Assembly: GCA_038745535.1 (NCBI GenBank)
Contig: JBCDLI010000035.1
Location: 1 to 26,078, forward strand
DNA from: JBCDLI01 sp038745535
GTDB taxonomy: Bacteria; Pseudomonadota; Alphaproteobacteria; Rhizobiales; Rhizobiaceae
DNA length: 26,078 nucleotides
Direction of reading: 5' to 3'
Position 1 is the stretch's first letter. Each line of letters begins with the position of its first letter. Under the pieces are notes generated by a model. That model had not been told where the DNA came from and did no database searches. It was given only the letters and a program-made list of their open reading frames with translations. The position numbers and the translations under genes were made by a program. Shown here piece by piece: positions 6,433 to 14,119 of the stretch.

Positions 6433-6457
6433 CCACCTGCGACAAGCACCCATGCGC
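6411..6457 (+). promoter_or_regulatory. Attenuator hairpin overlapping the end of the leader peptide
   Basis: GCGCATGGG (6411-6419) pairs perfectly with CCCATGCGC (6449-6457). Inside it GGTGG (6423-6427) pairs with CCACC (6433-6437). The 5' arm lies within the last codons of the leader peptide, so a ribosome stalled at the first Ile-Leu-Val block (6391-6408) would cover it. This corresponds to the pause or 1:2 stem of a classical attenuator. I could not see a strong antiterminator pairing with the terminator's 5' arm. Confidence 0.7.
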
Positions 6458-6464
6458 GACACAG

Positions 6465-6486
6465 AGGCCCCGAGAGGGCCTTTTTT
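6465..6486 (+). terminator. Attenuator terminator before ilvI/ilvB
   Basis: AGGCCC (6465-6470) pairs with GGGCCT (6476-6481) around the loop CGAGA, followed by a run of six T (6481-6486). This intrinsic terminator stands between the leader peptide and the acetolactate synthase gene, 42 bases before its start codon. It would prevent transcription of the operon when branched-chain amino acids are plentiful. Confidence 0.88.
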
Positions 6487-6528
6487 AATGCCTGAATTTA
6501 CCCCACAAACAATCAGTTGAGCAGAGCA

Positions 6529-8328
6529 ATGGACGCGATCAACACAGAAAACCAAAACCGCGAAATGACTGGAGCCGAAATGGTTCTCCAAGCGATGCGC
6601 GACAATGGCGTGGAGCATATCTTCGGGTATCCCGGTGGTGCGGTGCTTCCGATCTATGATGAGATTTATCAGCAAGAAGATATTGAGCATATCCTCGTGC
6701 GACATGAGCAGGGCGCAGGCCACGCTGCTGAAGGTTATGCGCGTTCCACGGGTAAAGTTGGCGTTATGCTGGTTACGTCCGGGCCGGGCGCGACCAACGC
6801 TGTCACCCCTTTGCAAGATGCGTTGATGGACTCCGTCCCATTAGTCTGCATTTCCGGTCAGGTTCCAACGACATTGATCGGTTCTGACGCGTTTCAAGAA
6901 TGTGACACTGTTGGCATCACGCGACCGTGCACGAAATACAATTGGCTCGTGAAGTCGGTTGATGACCTACCACGTATTTTGCACGAAGCGTTTCACGTCG
7001 CTCAGACCGGACGTCCTGGACCTGTTGTTGTCGATATCCCCAAAGACGTTCAATTTGCTACCGGCACTTACTATGGGCCGGAGATCGCGGAACAGCGCGT
7101 TTCTTATCGCCCGAAGATCAAGGGCGATCCGGTTCGGATTGCACAGGCCATTGAGCTTATCCGTGCAGCGAAAAAGCCAATCATTTATTCCGGTGGTGGC
7201 GTCATCAACTCTGGCGATGAGGCGACGCAATTGCTGCGCGATTTGGTCGGCCTTACGGACTTCCCGATCACATCTACGCTGATGGGCCTCGGCTGCTATC
7301 CGGCTTCCGGCGACAACTGGCTCGGCATGCTCGGCATGCATGGCACCTATGAAGCCAATATGGCGATGCATGACTGTGATCTGATGATCAATATCGGCGC
7401 GCGGTTTGACGACCGTATCACGGGACGTATTGATGCGTTCTCGCCGGGCTCGCGGAAAATCCATATCGACATTGATCCGTCGTCCATCAACAAAGTTGTG
7501 CATGTTGACGTTGGTATCATCGGTGATGTCGCCTCGGTTCTAGAAGAGCTGATTGCCGGTCTAAAGCAGGCGGGCTTTAACGGCACCAAGGCGATGTATG
7601 CCGATTGGTGGAGCCAGATTGAACGCTGGCGGGGGCGGAACTCGCTGGCGTTCAGCGACAGCGACAAATATATCATGCCCCAATTGGCCGTTCAGCGTCT
7701 TTATGAGGCGTCGATGCGGTCGGGCAAAGACACCTACATCACCACCGAAGTGGGCCAGCACCAGATGTGGGCGGCACAGTTTTTTGGCTTTGAGAAACCA
7801 AATCGCTGGATGACATCGGGTGGTTTGGGCACGATGGGCTACGGGCTACCTGCTGCGCTTGGCGTTCAGATCGCGCATCCCGAGGCGCTGGTTGTCGATA
7901 TTGCTGGAGACGCGTCAATTCAAATGTGCATGCAGGAAATGTCGACGGCCATCCAATACAATGCGCCGATCAAAATTTTCATCTTGAACAATGAATATAT
8001 GGGTATGGTCCGACAATGGCAGCAATTGCTTCACGGCAATCGTCGGTCGCATTCTTACACCGAAGCGATGCCCGATTTCGTGAAGCTGGCAGAAGCTTAT
8101 GGCGGTCACGGTATTCGCGCGACGAAGCCGGATGAACTCGATGACGCGCTGGATGAAATGATCAACATCGACAAGCCGGTTATCTTTGACTGCTGCGTGT
8201 CACAGTTGACCAATTGCTTCCCGATGATCCCGTCCGGTAAGGCCCACAACGAGATGCTCCTGCCGGACGAAGCCACCGACGAAGCGGTTGCGAATGCCAT
8301 TGATGCGGAGGGCAAACAGCTTGTCTGA
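6529..8328 (+). CDS. ilvI: Acetolactate synthase large (catalytic) subunit
   Basis: Condenses two pyruvates to acetolactate, or pyruvate with 2-oxobutyrate to acetohydroxybutyrate, as the first shared step of Val, Leu and Ile synthesis. It is a ThDP-, FAD- and Mg-dependent enzyme of the full family length (599 aa). The N-terminal domain has G-Y-P-G-G-A-V-L-P-I-Y-D (33-44) and the catalytic Glu60 in R-H-E-Q-G-A-G-H. The C-terminal ThDP motif begins G-D-A-S (460-463) and ends with N-N-E-Y-M-G-M-V-R-Q-W. I chose the ATG at 6529; a TTG at 6517 in frame is possible. It heads the operon ilvI - gst - eamA - ilvH behind an attenuator. The gene could equally be labelled ilvB; I use ilvI because the small subunit is of the IlvH/IlvN type encoded downstream. 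Confidence 0.97.
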   Translation: MDAINTENQNREMTGAEMVLQAMRDNGVEHIFGYPGGAVLPIYDEIYQQEDIEHILVRHEQGAGHAAEGYARSTGKVGVMLVTSGPGATNAVTPLQDALMDSVPLVCISGQVPTTLIGSDAFQECDTVGITRPCTKYNWLVKSVDDLPRILHEAFHVAQTGRPGPVVVDIPKDVQFATGTYYGPEIAEQRVSYRPKIKGDPVRIAQAIELIRAAKKPIIYSGGGVINSGDEATQLLRDLVGLTDFPITSTLMGLGCYPASGDNWLGMLGMHGTYEANMAMHDCDLMINIGARFDDRITGRIDAFSPGSRKIHIDIDPSSINKVVHVDVGIIGDVASVLEELIAGLKQAGFNGTKAMYADWWSQIERWRGRNSLAFSDSDKYIMPQLAVQRLYEASMRSGKDTYITTEVGQHQMWAAQFFGFEKPNRWMTSGGLGTMGYGLPAALGVQIAHPEALVVDIAGDASIQMCMQEMSTAIQYNAPIKIFILNNEYMGMVRQWQQLLHGNRRSHSYTEAMPDFVKLAEAYGGHGIRATKPDELDDALDEMINIDKPVIFDCCVSQLTNCFPMIPSGKAHNEMLLPDEATDEAVANAIDAEGKQLV

Positions 8329-9022
8329 CCGGCTTCATCTGGCGATTGGCAACAAGCTCTATTCGTCGTGGTCATTGCGGGCTTGGATTTTGTTGAAGGG
8401 GTTCGACATCCCCTTCGATGAGACCGTGATCGCGATGTATAAAGAAGATACCAAAGAGCGGATGCTTTCTTTTGGGCCGACCGGGAAGGTGCCTGTCATC
8501 AATGACAGCGGGATAGTCGTATGGGATAGCCTCGCCATCATGCATTATATTGCAGACCGGTTTCCTGAGAAGGCCATTTGGCCGCGTGACCGTGCTGCCC
8601 GCGGTCATGCCATGTCGGCGGCTGCGGAGATGCATTCCAGCTTTCTCGGAATACGCAATTCGTGTCCGATGAACCTGACCAAACAGTTCAAGTCCCGTGA
8701 TCGCGGCGAAGAGGTTGTGAAAGACGTCGCTCGTCTTGAAGAGCTTTGGGGCGAAGCACGATCACGGTTTGGGCAAGATGGTGACTTTCTCTACGGAGAT
8801 TTCTCCGCGGCCGACGCCATGTATGCACCGGTCGTGACACGTCTCGATACCTACCAGATTGAGGTCTCACCTAAGACGCGGGAATACATGGACACCGTGC
8901 TGAATTGCGATGCATTTCGCGCATGGAAAGACGAAGCTTTTCAAGAGCCGTGGGCCTTGCCGCACTATGAAGAAGGTGAAACCGTCGCAGACGTTTTTTA
9001 CGTGCCAGATGAGGCGCGCTAA
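8321..9022 (+). CDS. Glutathione S-transferase family protein
   Basis: A 233-residue protein with a thioredoxin-like N-terminal domain and a helical C-terminal domain. The start reads L-A-I-G-N-K-L-Y-S-S-W-S-L-R-A-W, the pattern of a GST group whose active-site Ser lies in S-S-W-S-L-R. It is followed by the cis-Pro segment G-K-V-P-V-I and the glutathione-contacting D-S-L-A-I. The protein would conjugate or reduce substrates with glutathione in the cytoplasm; its substrate is unknown. The start is the TTG at 8321: it has a strong GGAGGG eight bases upstream and begins inside the end of ilvI (8-base overlap in TTGTCTGA). An ATG at 8288 would lie deep within ilvI and lacks that site. Its place between the two acetolactate synthase subunit genes is unusual. 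Confidence 0.9.
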   Translation: MSDRLHLAIGNKLYSSWSLRAWILLKGFDIPFDETVIAMYKEDTKERMLSFGPTGKVPVINDSGIVVWDSLAIMHYIADRFPEKAIWPRDRAARGHAMSAAAEMHSSFLGIRNSCPMNLTKQFKSRDRGEEVVKDVARLEELWGEARSRFGQDGDFLYGDFSAADAMYAPVVTRLDTYQIEVSPKTREYMDTVLNCDAFRAWKDEAFQEPWALPHYEEGETVADVFYVPDEAR

Positions 9023-9024
9023 CC

Positions 9025-9948
9025 TTGGCCACGCGCACTGCTCCCGGTGTTTTTGATTTCGGTCTCTTGGTCGTGCTCGCGTTTATCTGGGGCAGCGCGT
9101 TTTTGCTTTCAAAAGTCGCGGTCGCGGAAGTCGATCCAGTCACGGTCACGCTCATACGGCAATTGCTTGCTGGATTATTGCTCGTGGGAGCGGTGGTCGT
9201 AACGCAAAAGATATGGTTTCAGCCGACGCGCACAGACCTCACTTTCATGATTATCTGTGCGCTGACGGGCACGGTAATCCCCTTCACGCTCATCAACTGG
9301 GGCGTTCAGGTCATCGACAGTGGCCTTGCTGCGATCCTGATGGGATTCATGCCGATCGTGATCCTACTGCTTGCCCACATCTTCACGGTAGATGAAAAGC
9401 TTACAATTCCCAAAGTAGCCGGTGTCGCGCTGGGGCTCGTTGGCCTCGCGGTGTTGTTCTGGCCGCAGCTTATGTCGGGCTTTGGCGACAACATCATTCG
9501 GCAAGTGGCCGTACTTGGTGCCGCCACCGCCTACGGCATTAATGCACTGGCGACCAAAAAGCTCGTTCAACATCAGCCGCTCGTTCTGATGGCCTACATC
9601 ACGCTGATGACATGGCCCATTCTGATCGGCCTCGCGTTTGCCGTGGAAAACCCCACAGCGATCCGTCCCTCGATGGAGGTCACGTTCGCGCTCATCGCCA
9701 TGGGCGTTTTCCCGTCCGCCGTTGGCGCGCTTCTCATGTTCAAAATCATCGAACGGCAGGGCGCGAGCTTCTTCGGCCAGATCAATTTGCTCGTGCCGGT
9801 CGCGGGGGTCTTGCTCGGCGCGATTTTTTTGGGAGAACGTCCGGGCATCTCGGCCATTATCGCACTCATCATCATCTTTTCCGGTATCGGCGTTGCGCGG
9901 ATGCGTTTCGATGGGATACGGAAATCTACCGCAGGAACACCATCATGA
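9025..9948 (+). CDS. DMT-superfamily (EamA) membrane transporter
   Basis: A 307-residue very hydrophobic protein with about ten predicted membrane helices arranged as two EamA repeats. The first begins F-G-L-L-V-V-L-A-F-I-W-G-S-A-F-L-L-S-K-V-A-V. The second begins I-I-R-Q-V-A-V-L-G-A-A-T-A-Y-G-I-N-A-L-A and ends in the typical L-L-G-A-I-F-L-G-E-R-P segment. Members usually export amino acids or other metabolites across the inner membrane. Its place between ilvI and ilvH makes a branched-chain amino acid or keto-acid exporter an attractive but unproven idea. The start is a TTG two bases after the gst stop, with GAGG ten bases upstream. It overlaps ilvH by four bases (ATGA). Confidence 0.88.
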   Translation: MATRTAPGVFDFGLLVVLAFIWGSAFLLSKVAVAEVDPVTVTLIRQLLAGLLLVGAVVVTQKIWFQPTRTDLTFMIICALTGTVIPFTLINWGVQVIDSGLAAILMGFMPIVILLLAHIFTVDEKLTIPKVAGVALGLVGLAVLFWPQLMSGFGDNIIRQVAVLGAATAYGINALATKKLVQHQPLVLMAYITLMTWPILIGLAFAVENPTAIRPSMEVTFALIAMGVFPSAVGALLMFKIIERQGASFFGQINLLVPVAGVLLGAIFLGERPGISAIIALIIIFSGIGVARMRFDGIRKSTAGTPS

Positions 9949-10517
9949 ATGCTCAAGCATCCGCTCCGGCTTCGGCCTATTTCATCGAGAAGAACGAACA
10001 ATTGCCCGAACGCCACACGCTCGCCGTGTTGGTCGACAACGAGCCGGGCGTGCTCGCCCGCGTCATCCAGCTTTTCTCCAGCCGTGGATACAACATCGAC
10101 AGTCTTACGGTGTCTGAAACCGAGCACGAAAAGCATCTGTCGCGCATCACCATCGTAACCACGGCAACGCCGTCGGTCGTGGACCAAATTCACCACCAGT
10201 TGGAGCGCATCGTGCCCGTTCACCGGGTGACTGACCTCACGGTCCTGGCGCGGGAAGGCGGCTATGAAAAGCCGCTCGAACGCGAAATCGCGATGATCAA
10301 GGTCGCCGGCAAGGGCTCTGAACGCCTCGAAGCCATGCGCCTTGCCGAAGCGTTTGAAGCCAAGGTGATCGATGCCACTACCGAGCATTTCGTCTTTGAG
10401 ATGACCGGCCGCACCAACAAGGTCGAACAGTTTATCTCCGTGATGGCACCTTTGGGCATCGTGGAAGTTTGCCGGTCCGGCGTTGCCGCCATGCAACGCG
10501 GCGCGGATGGGATGTGA
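9945..10517 (+). CDS. ilvH: Acetolactate synthase small (regulatory) subunit
   Basis: Binds the large subunit, raises its activity and carries the valine feedback site. The protein is 190 aa. An ACT domain begins with H-T-L-A-V-L-V-D-N-E-P-G-V-L-A-R-V and continues S-S-R-G-Y-N-I-D-S-L-T-V. It is followed by the C-terminal ALS small-subunit domain with R-E-I-A-M-I-K-V, A-K-V-I-D and the terminal G-I-V-E-V-C-R-S-G segment. About 20 residues precede the ACT domain. The ATG at 9945 overlaps the transporter's stop by four bases and has AGGA nearby, so translation is probably coupled. It is the last gene of the attenuated ilv operon; a separate promoter follows at 10531. Confidence 0.96.
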   Translation: MNAQASAPASAYFIEKNEQLPERHTLAVLVDNEPGVLARVIQLFSSRGYNIDSLTVSETEHEKHLSRITIVTTATPSVVDQIHHQLERIVPVHRVTDLTVLAREGGYEKPLEREIAMIKVAGKGSERLEAMRLAEAFEAKVIDATTEHFVFEMTGRTNKVEQFISVMAPLGIVEVCRSGVAAMQRGADGM

Positions 10518-10530
10518 GGGGCAATGGGCA

Positions 10531-10578
10531 TTGAAATTGCGCATTCGATGCGCATATTATGCTTAAAAATATGCATAA
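10531..10578 (+). promoter_or_regulatory. Promoter with two inverted-repeat operators before the ribbon-helix-helix gene
   Basis: TTGAAA (10531-10536) and TATTAT (10555-10560), 18 bases apart, each match the sigma-70-type consensus at five of six positions. The spacer is filled by a perfect inverted repeat TGCGCAT-TCG-ATGCGCA (10538-10554). A second, TTATGC (10557-10562) with GCATAA (10573-10578), covers the -10 box and expected start point. The shared ATGC core suggests binding sites for one protein, plausibly the ribbon-helix-helix product encoded ten bases later. Confidence 0.7.
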
Positions 10579-10587
10579 GGCGGAACC

Positions 10588-10815
10588 ATGTCGGACACCA
10601 AATCAGCACAGACTAGACTAAACATCGCCGTTGGCGGCGATATAAACGCCGCATTGGAAACAATCGCCGCTGAGAACGGCACCAGCAAGACAGCGGTGGT
10701 GCGTCAGGCCTTGGCACTGATCCAACTGGCGCATGAGGAGAAGAAGAAAGGTCGCCATCTCGGATTTACCGATGAAGCTGCAAAGCTGGACACGGAGATT
10801 GTCGGCGCATTTTGA
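10588..10815 (+). CDS. CopG-like ribbon-helix-helix regulator
   Basis: A 75-residue protein. An amphipathic strand (R-L-N-I-A-V) is followed by two helices split by a turn (A-A-L-E-T-I-A-A-E-N-G-T-S-K-T-A-V-V-R-Q-A-L-A-L), the CopG/MetJ arrangement in which a dimer inserts its beta-ribbon into DNA. The tail K-L-D-T-E-I-V-G-A-F is a form I have seen on similar small regulators. The ATG at 10588 has GGCGGA just upstream. The promoter before it carries two inverted repeats of matching core, which suggests autoregulation. A small membrane-protein gene follows after 23 bases. The pair resembles an antitoxin-effector layout, but nothing in the sequence proves toxicity of the partner. Confidence 0.75.
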   Translation: MSDTKSAQTRLNIAVGGDINAALETIAAENGTSKTAVVRQALALIQLAHEEKKKGRHLGFTDEAAKLDTEIVGAF

Positions 10816-10838
10816 ACCGGGCACCGCGGGAGTAGGTA

Positions 10839-11150
10839 TTGGCCGAAAAATCGACCATTGATCTGACGTCTCTCGCTGGCCTCGCCGAAAGTGAAGTCGC
10901 GGTAACAGTCACTCCCGTTGAACATGAGGACGATAGAAAAGCTCGGCTTCAACGGGAAAGTTGGACCTTCTGGGTTACACAATTTTGGCTGGTCGTCGTG
11001 CTCGCAATGCTCGTCGGCGCTGCTTGGTATCTGACAAGATTTGTGGTCAGCGACGATGCCAAGCTCGCGGAATGGGCACGCGTGGGCTTAACCGCGATCC
11101 TCACTGGAGTAATCTCGTTTTTCACCGGCCTAAAGGTGGGTGGTAAATAG
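10839..11150 (+). CDS. Small membrane protein with two predicted helices
   Basis: A protein of 103 aa that I do not recognise. The first 40 residues are hydrophilic and acidic. They are followed by a hydrophobic segment rich in Trp, Val and Leu (about 45-72), a short charged loop with D-D-A-K-L-A-E-W, and a second hydrophobic segment (about 81-98) ending in K-V-G-G-K. This predicts an inner-membrane hairpin with a cytoplasmic N-terminal domain if both ends face inward. The start is a TTG at 10839 with GGGAG six bases upstream. It lies 23 bases after the ribbon-helix-helix gene and probably shares its promoter. A holin-like, toxin-like or sensor role could be imagined; none is supported directly. 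Confidence 0.7.
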   Translation: MAEKSTIDLTSLAGLAESEVAVTVTPVEHEDDRKARLQRESWTFWVTQFWLVVVLAMLVGAAWYLTRFVVSDDAKLAEWARVGLTAILTGVISFFTGLKVGGK

Positions 11151-11301
11151 GGCGGTTTTTTGGGTTACAGGCTAGCCCTCAAACTGCCACTAGCACTCTT
11201 CGCGAAAGCTATTGCTGGTGTCAGACGCGCGTCTATATCTGCAGCAACAACCTAATGGCGGGTTGAGCGAAGCTTGAGAGCACTACGTGTCCGCAGAGCC
11301 G
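11151..11301. other. Intergenic stretch with a nested inverted repeat
   Basis: No gene is seen. TTGCTG (11212-11217) pairs with CAGCAA (11242-11247) around a 12-base palindrome AGACGCGCGTCT (11223-11234). No T-run follows, so this is not a clear terminator. Confidence 0.35.
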
Positions 11302-12023
11302 ATGATTATAAATGACAATCATGAAACGGCGAGGGCGGTTACCGATCCCGACGACTTTCCGTGCTGGCTTGCACGGGTCTGATGGACTCGCCCATCGAAG
11401 ACACATTTGATCGTGCAGTTCGTTTGGCTACTCGCATTTTGGGGGCACCGGTCGGGCTGCTCTCGCTTGTCGATGGTGAGCGGCAGTTTTTTAAAGCTCA
11501 GATTGGCCTTCCCGAACCGAGCGCTACGGACAGGCAAACGCCTTTAACCCATTCGTTTTGTCAACACGTTGTCGCCGCAAACGCTCCGCTTTCGGTCCGC
11601 GATGCGCGCGAAGATCCCCTCGTGAAGGACAATCTCGCAATTCCAGATCTTGGCGTGATTGCCTATCTTGGTGTGCCGGTCCACGCGCCAAGTGGCCATG
11701 TGTTGGGGTCATTTTGCGCGATACAGTCGGAACCTCGCGATTGGACCGCACAAGAGCGCGAGGCTTTGGAAGATATTGCCGCGACCATTGAGACCGAAAT
11801 CGCGCTTCGCAAGGAGATTGAGCGAAGCAGCAAGATGGAACGAGCCGCGTCTGCGGCTGAGCAACGATACAAGGCTGCGCTCCATGCGGGCTCGGTTGGT
11901 ACATACGAGTTTGATCCCCAGTCAGAAGAGGTTATCTGGAACGGCGGATTGGTCAGCGACTGGCGAACCGAAGGTGTTCAACATCATTTGACGTTGCCCG
12001 GATCGAATTTTGTTTTTGATTGA
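11302..12023 (+). pseudogene. Degenerate GAF-PAS sensor (probably histidine kinase) gene
   Basis: An ATG at 11302 opens a frame ending in T-D-P-D-D-F-P-C-W-L-A-R-V and a stop at 11380. The expected continuation T-G-L-M-D-S-P-I-E-D-T-F-D-R lies in another frame, so there is a frameshift near 11365-11375. From there an intact GAF domain runs (V-G-L-L-S-L-V-D-G-E-R-Q-F-F-K-A ... L-T-H-S-F-C-Q-H-V-V ... Y-L-G-V-P-V), then a short coiled coil and the beginning of a PAS domain (Y-K-A-A-L-H-A-G-S-V-G-T-Y-E-F-D). The sequence then leaves the family pattern and stops at 12023. Relatives with this N-terminus usually continue into a PAS and an HWE-type histidine kinase, which is absent. A functional short GAF protein starting at the GTG at 11361 cannot be excluded. 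Confidence 0.7.
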
Positions 12024-12230
12024 GTGAGCGCATTCGGGGCACTTGGGGGCACCAGTCTTGCACGCAGATGAATTAAGTACTGTCCCCAATTACGCTAAGC
12101 AGGGACTTCGCGGAATGGGTCCCGCTTTGCTCGCTCTAGCGCAAGGGCGAGGATGACTAAGCTGCGAGTTGGGTGAGTGCCGCAGGTAAAACTATTCCGT
12201 CCGTGAACCGAATCCACTACACCGCGTGGT
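12024..12230. other. Intergenic remnant with short inverted repeats
   Basis: About 200 bases follow the broken sensor gene without a convincing frame. GGGAC/GTCCC (around 12102-12125) and CTCGC/GCGAG (around 12130-12152) could form two small hairpins. This may be what is left of the deleted kinase end or of an inserted element; no insertion-sequence ends are recognised. Confidence 0.35.
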
Positions 12231-13361
12231 ATGAAGTTTTCGCCTGAACAAGATGATGCTCTCGTCGCCGTGGACCGCTGGCTGGATGGTGACAACTCGC
12301 AGGTATTCCGGCTTTTTGGCTATGCGGGCACCGGCAAAACGACCCTCGCGCGCCACTTCGCCGAAGGTGTCGATGGCGACGTACAGTTTGCGGCCTTTAC
12401 GGGAAAAGCCGCGCAGGTCATGCGCTCGAAAGGGGCCTCGAACGCGAAGACCATTCACTCGCTGATCTACCGTCCGCGCGGCGAAGAAGAGGTGGAAGAT
12501 GAGGTCACTGGCAAGAAGGGCATGGCGCCGATGTTTTCGGTCAACCGCCAGTCCGATATTGCGAAGGCGAAGCTCATCATCGTGGACGAGTGCTCCATGG
12601 TGGACGAAGATTTGGGGCGCGATCTTTTAAGCTTCGGCGTGCCGGTGCTTGTGCTTGGCGATCCGGGGCAATTGCCGCCTGTTTCCGGGGGTGGATTTTT
12701 CACCGATGCCGACCCCGATTTTTTGCTGACGGAAATTCACCGGCAGGCGGCCGAAAATCCGATCATCAAGCTTGCAATGGACGTGCGTGAAGGCAAAGAG
12801 ATCATGCACGGCGATTACGGTGAGACTGCGCGTGTGATTTCAAAAAAAGAGATCGAAACTGAGACGGTGAACAACGCTGACCAGGTGCTCGTTGGCATCA
12901 ATCGTACGCGGCGGCGCTACAATCAGCGGCTTCGGGAATTGAAGGGTTTCACAGCAGCTTATCCGCAGGCAGGCGACAAGCTGGTCTGTTTGCGCAACGA
13001 TCCCGCGAAGGGTTTGCTGAACGGTTCGCTCTGGAGGGTGTCGACCTCATCGAAAAAGAATTCGAAGCCCGCCGTCAGCCTATTGGTCGCGCCCGATGAT
13101 GGGGATGCTGATCGCGGATTGGCAAAGATCAAAGTGTTGAAAGCAGCGTTTGATAGTCCGGACGAAGATATTCCGTGGCAGTTAAAAAAGCGGTTTGACG
13201 ATTTCGATTATGGCTACGCGCTCACGACCCACAAGGCGCAAGGATCGCAGTGGGACAATGTGGTGCTTTTCGACGAGAGTTTTGCGTTTAGAGACATGCG
13301 CGAACGGTGGCTTTACACCGCAATCACACGTGCTGCGGAAACGCTGGTTATCGTGAAGTGA
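12231..13361 (+). CDS. RecD-like superfamily 1 DNA helicase
   Basis: A compact 376-residue helicase that should unwind DNA 5' to 3' with ATP, like RecD2 or phage Dda. Motif I is G-Y-A-G-T-G-K-T-T (30-38) and motif II is V-D-E-C-S-M-V (118-124). Motif III is G-D-P-G-Q-L-P-P-V, followed by the family's E-I-H-R-Q segment. The C-terminal half has the UvrD-like motif A-L-T-T-H-K-A-Q-G-S-Q-W-D-N-V-V and motif VI L-Y-T-A-I-T-R-A. It lacks the long N-terminal part of RecD2 and has no recB or recC neighbour, so it is a stand-alone helicase. The ATG at 12231 has no strong ribosome-binding site. pdxJ follows after 11 bases. Confidence 0.9.
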   Translation: MKFSPEQDDALVAVDRWLDGDNSQVFRLFGYAGTGKTTLARHFAEGVDGDVQFAAFTGKAAQVMRSKGASNAKTIHSLIYRPRGEEEVEDEVTGKKGMAPMFSVNRQSDIAKAKLIIVDECSMVDEDLGRDLLSFGVPVLVLGDPGQLPPVSGGGFFTDADPDFLLTEIHRQAAENPIIKLAMDVREGKEIMHGDYGETARVISKKEIETETVNNADQVLVGINRTRRRYNQRLRELKGFTAAYPQAGDKLVCLRNDPAKGLLNGSLWRVSTSSKKNSKPAVSLLVAPDDGDADRGLAKIKVLKAAFDSPDEDIPWQLKKRFDDFDYGYALTTHKAQGSQWDNVVLFDESFAFRDMRERWLYTAITRAAETLVIVK

Positions 13362-13372
13362 GGGGCCGCTAA

Positions 13373-14119
13373 ATGCCAGCCAAATTGTCGGTCAACTTAA
13401 ATGCCGTGGCTTTGCTGCGAAATCGACGCGATTTGCCTTGGCCGAGCGTGACTCATCTCGGTCGCATCGCACTGCAGGCTGGCGCGCAGGGGCTTACGGT
13501 GCACCCGCGGCCTGATCAGCGTCATGTTCGGTTTTCCGATTTGCCGGATATTCGCGCGCTAATCGACGATGAATTTCCCGACGCGGAGTTTAACATCGAA
13601 GGTTATCCGAGTGATGATTTTCTAGAGCTGTGCGAGGCGAATGAGCCGGAGCAGGTGACGTTCGTGCCCGATGATCCAGCGCAGCCGACGTCTGATCATG
13701 GCTGGGATTTTATCGCGAACGCTGACCTGTTGCATAGCGCTGTCGGGCGGATGAAATCGCGGGGCTATCGCGTCTCGCTGTTCTGTGATCCCGATGCCGG
13801 TGAGGATCAGATCGCGCGGGCAAAAGAGACCGGAGCGGACAGGATAGAGCTTTATACGGGGCCTTACGGTGCGTGTTATGACGATGCCAAGGAAGCTGCA
13901 CATCAGGCTAACATGTTGGGATCAACCGCGAGGCTCGCTACAAGTGCTGGTATGGGCGTTAATGCTGGGCATGATCTGACCGTGGAGAATCTACCGCTAT
14001 TGGTGGACGCGATTCCTGATCTGGCAGAGGTGTCTATCGGGCACGGGCTGACCGCTGACGCCCTCGAGTTTGGATATGGCGGTGCAGTGAAGCGCTTCCT
14101 CACCGCACTTGGAAACTAA
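13373..14119 (+). CDS. pdxJ: Pyridoxine 5'-phosphate synthase
   Basis: Joins 1-deoxyxylulose 5-phosphate with 3-amino-2-oxopropyl phosphate in the last ring-closing step of de novo vitamin B6 synthesis. It is a TIM barrel that forms an octamer. At 248 aa it has the usual length. Family marks are L-S-V-N-L-N-A-V-A-L-L-R-N-R, the T-V-H-P-R-P-D-Q-R-H loop, the catalytic Glu in F-N-I-E-G-Y-P, E-L-Y-T-G-P-Y and I-G-H-G-L-T near the end. GAGGGG stands before the ATG at 13373. It lies 11 bases after the helicase gene and may share its transcript. Another B6-related protein, a PNPOx-fold oxidase, lies at 19473, but the two are not in one operon. Confidence 0.96.
   Translation: MPAKLSVNLNAVALLRNRRDLPWPSVTHLGRIALQAGAQGLTVHPRPDQRHVRFSDLPDIRALIDDEFPDAEFNIEGYPSDDFLELCEANEPEQVTFVPDDPAQPTSDHGWDFIANADLLHSAVGRMKSRGYRVSLFCDPDAGEDQIARAKETGADRIELYTGPYGACYDDAKEAAHQANMLGSTARLATSAGMGVNAGHDLTVENLPLLVDAIPDLAEVSIGHGLTADALEFGYGGAVKRFLTALGN

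Noticed and set aside
9594..10544. 316-aa open frame on the minus strand
   Set aside because: It is antisense to eamA and ilvH, which have clear families, ribosome-binding sites and overlaps. It has no recognisable domain.
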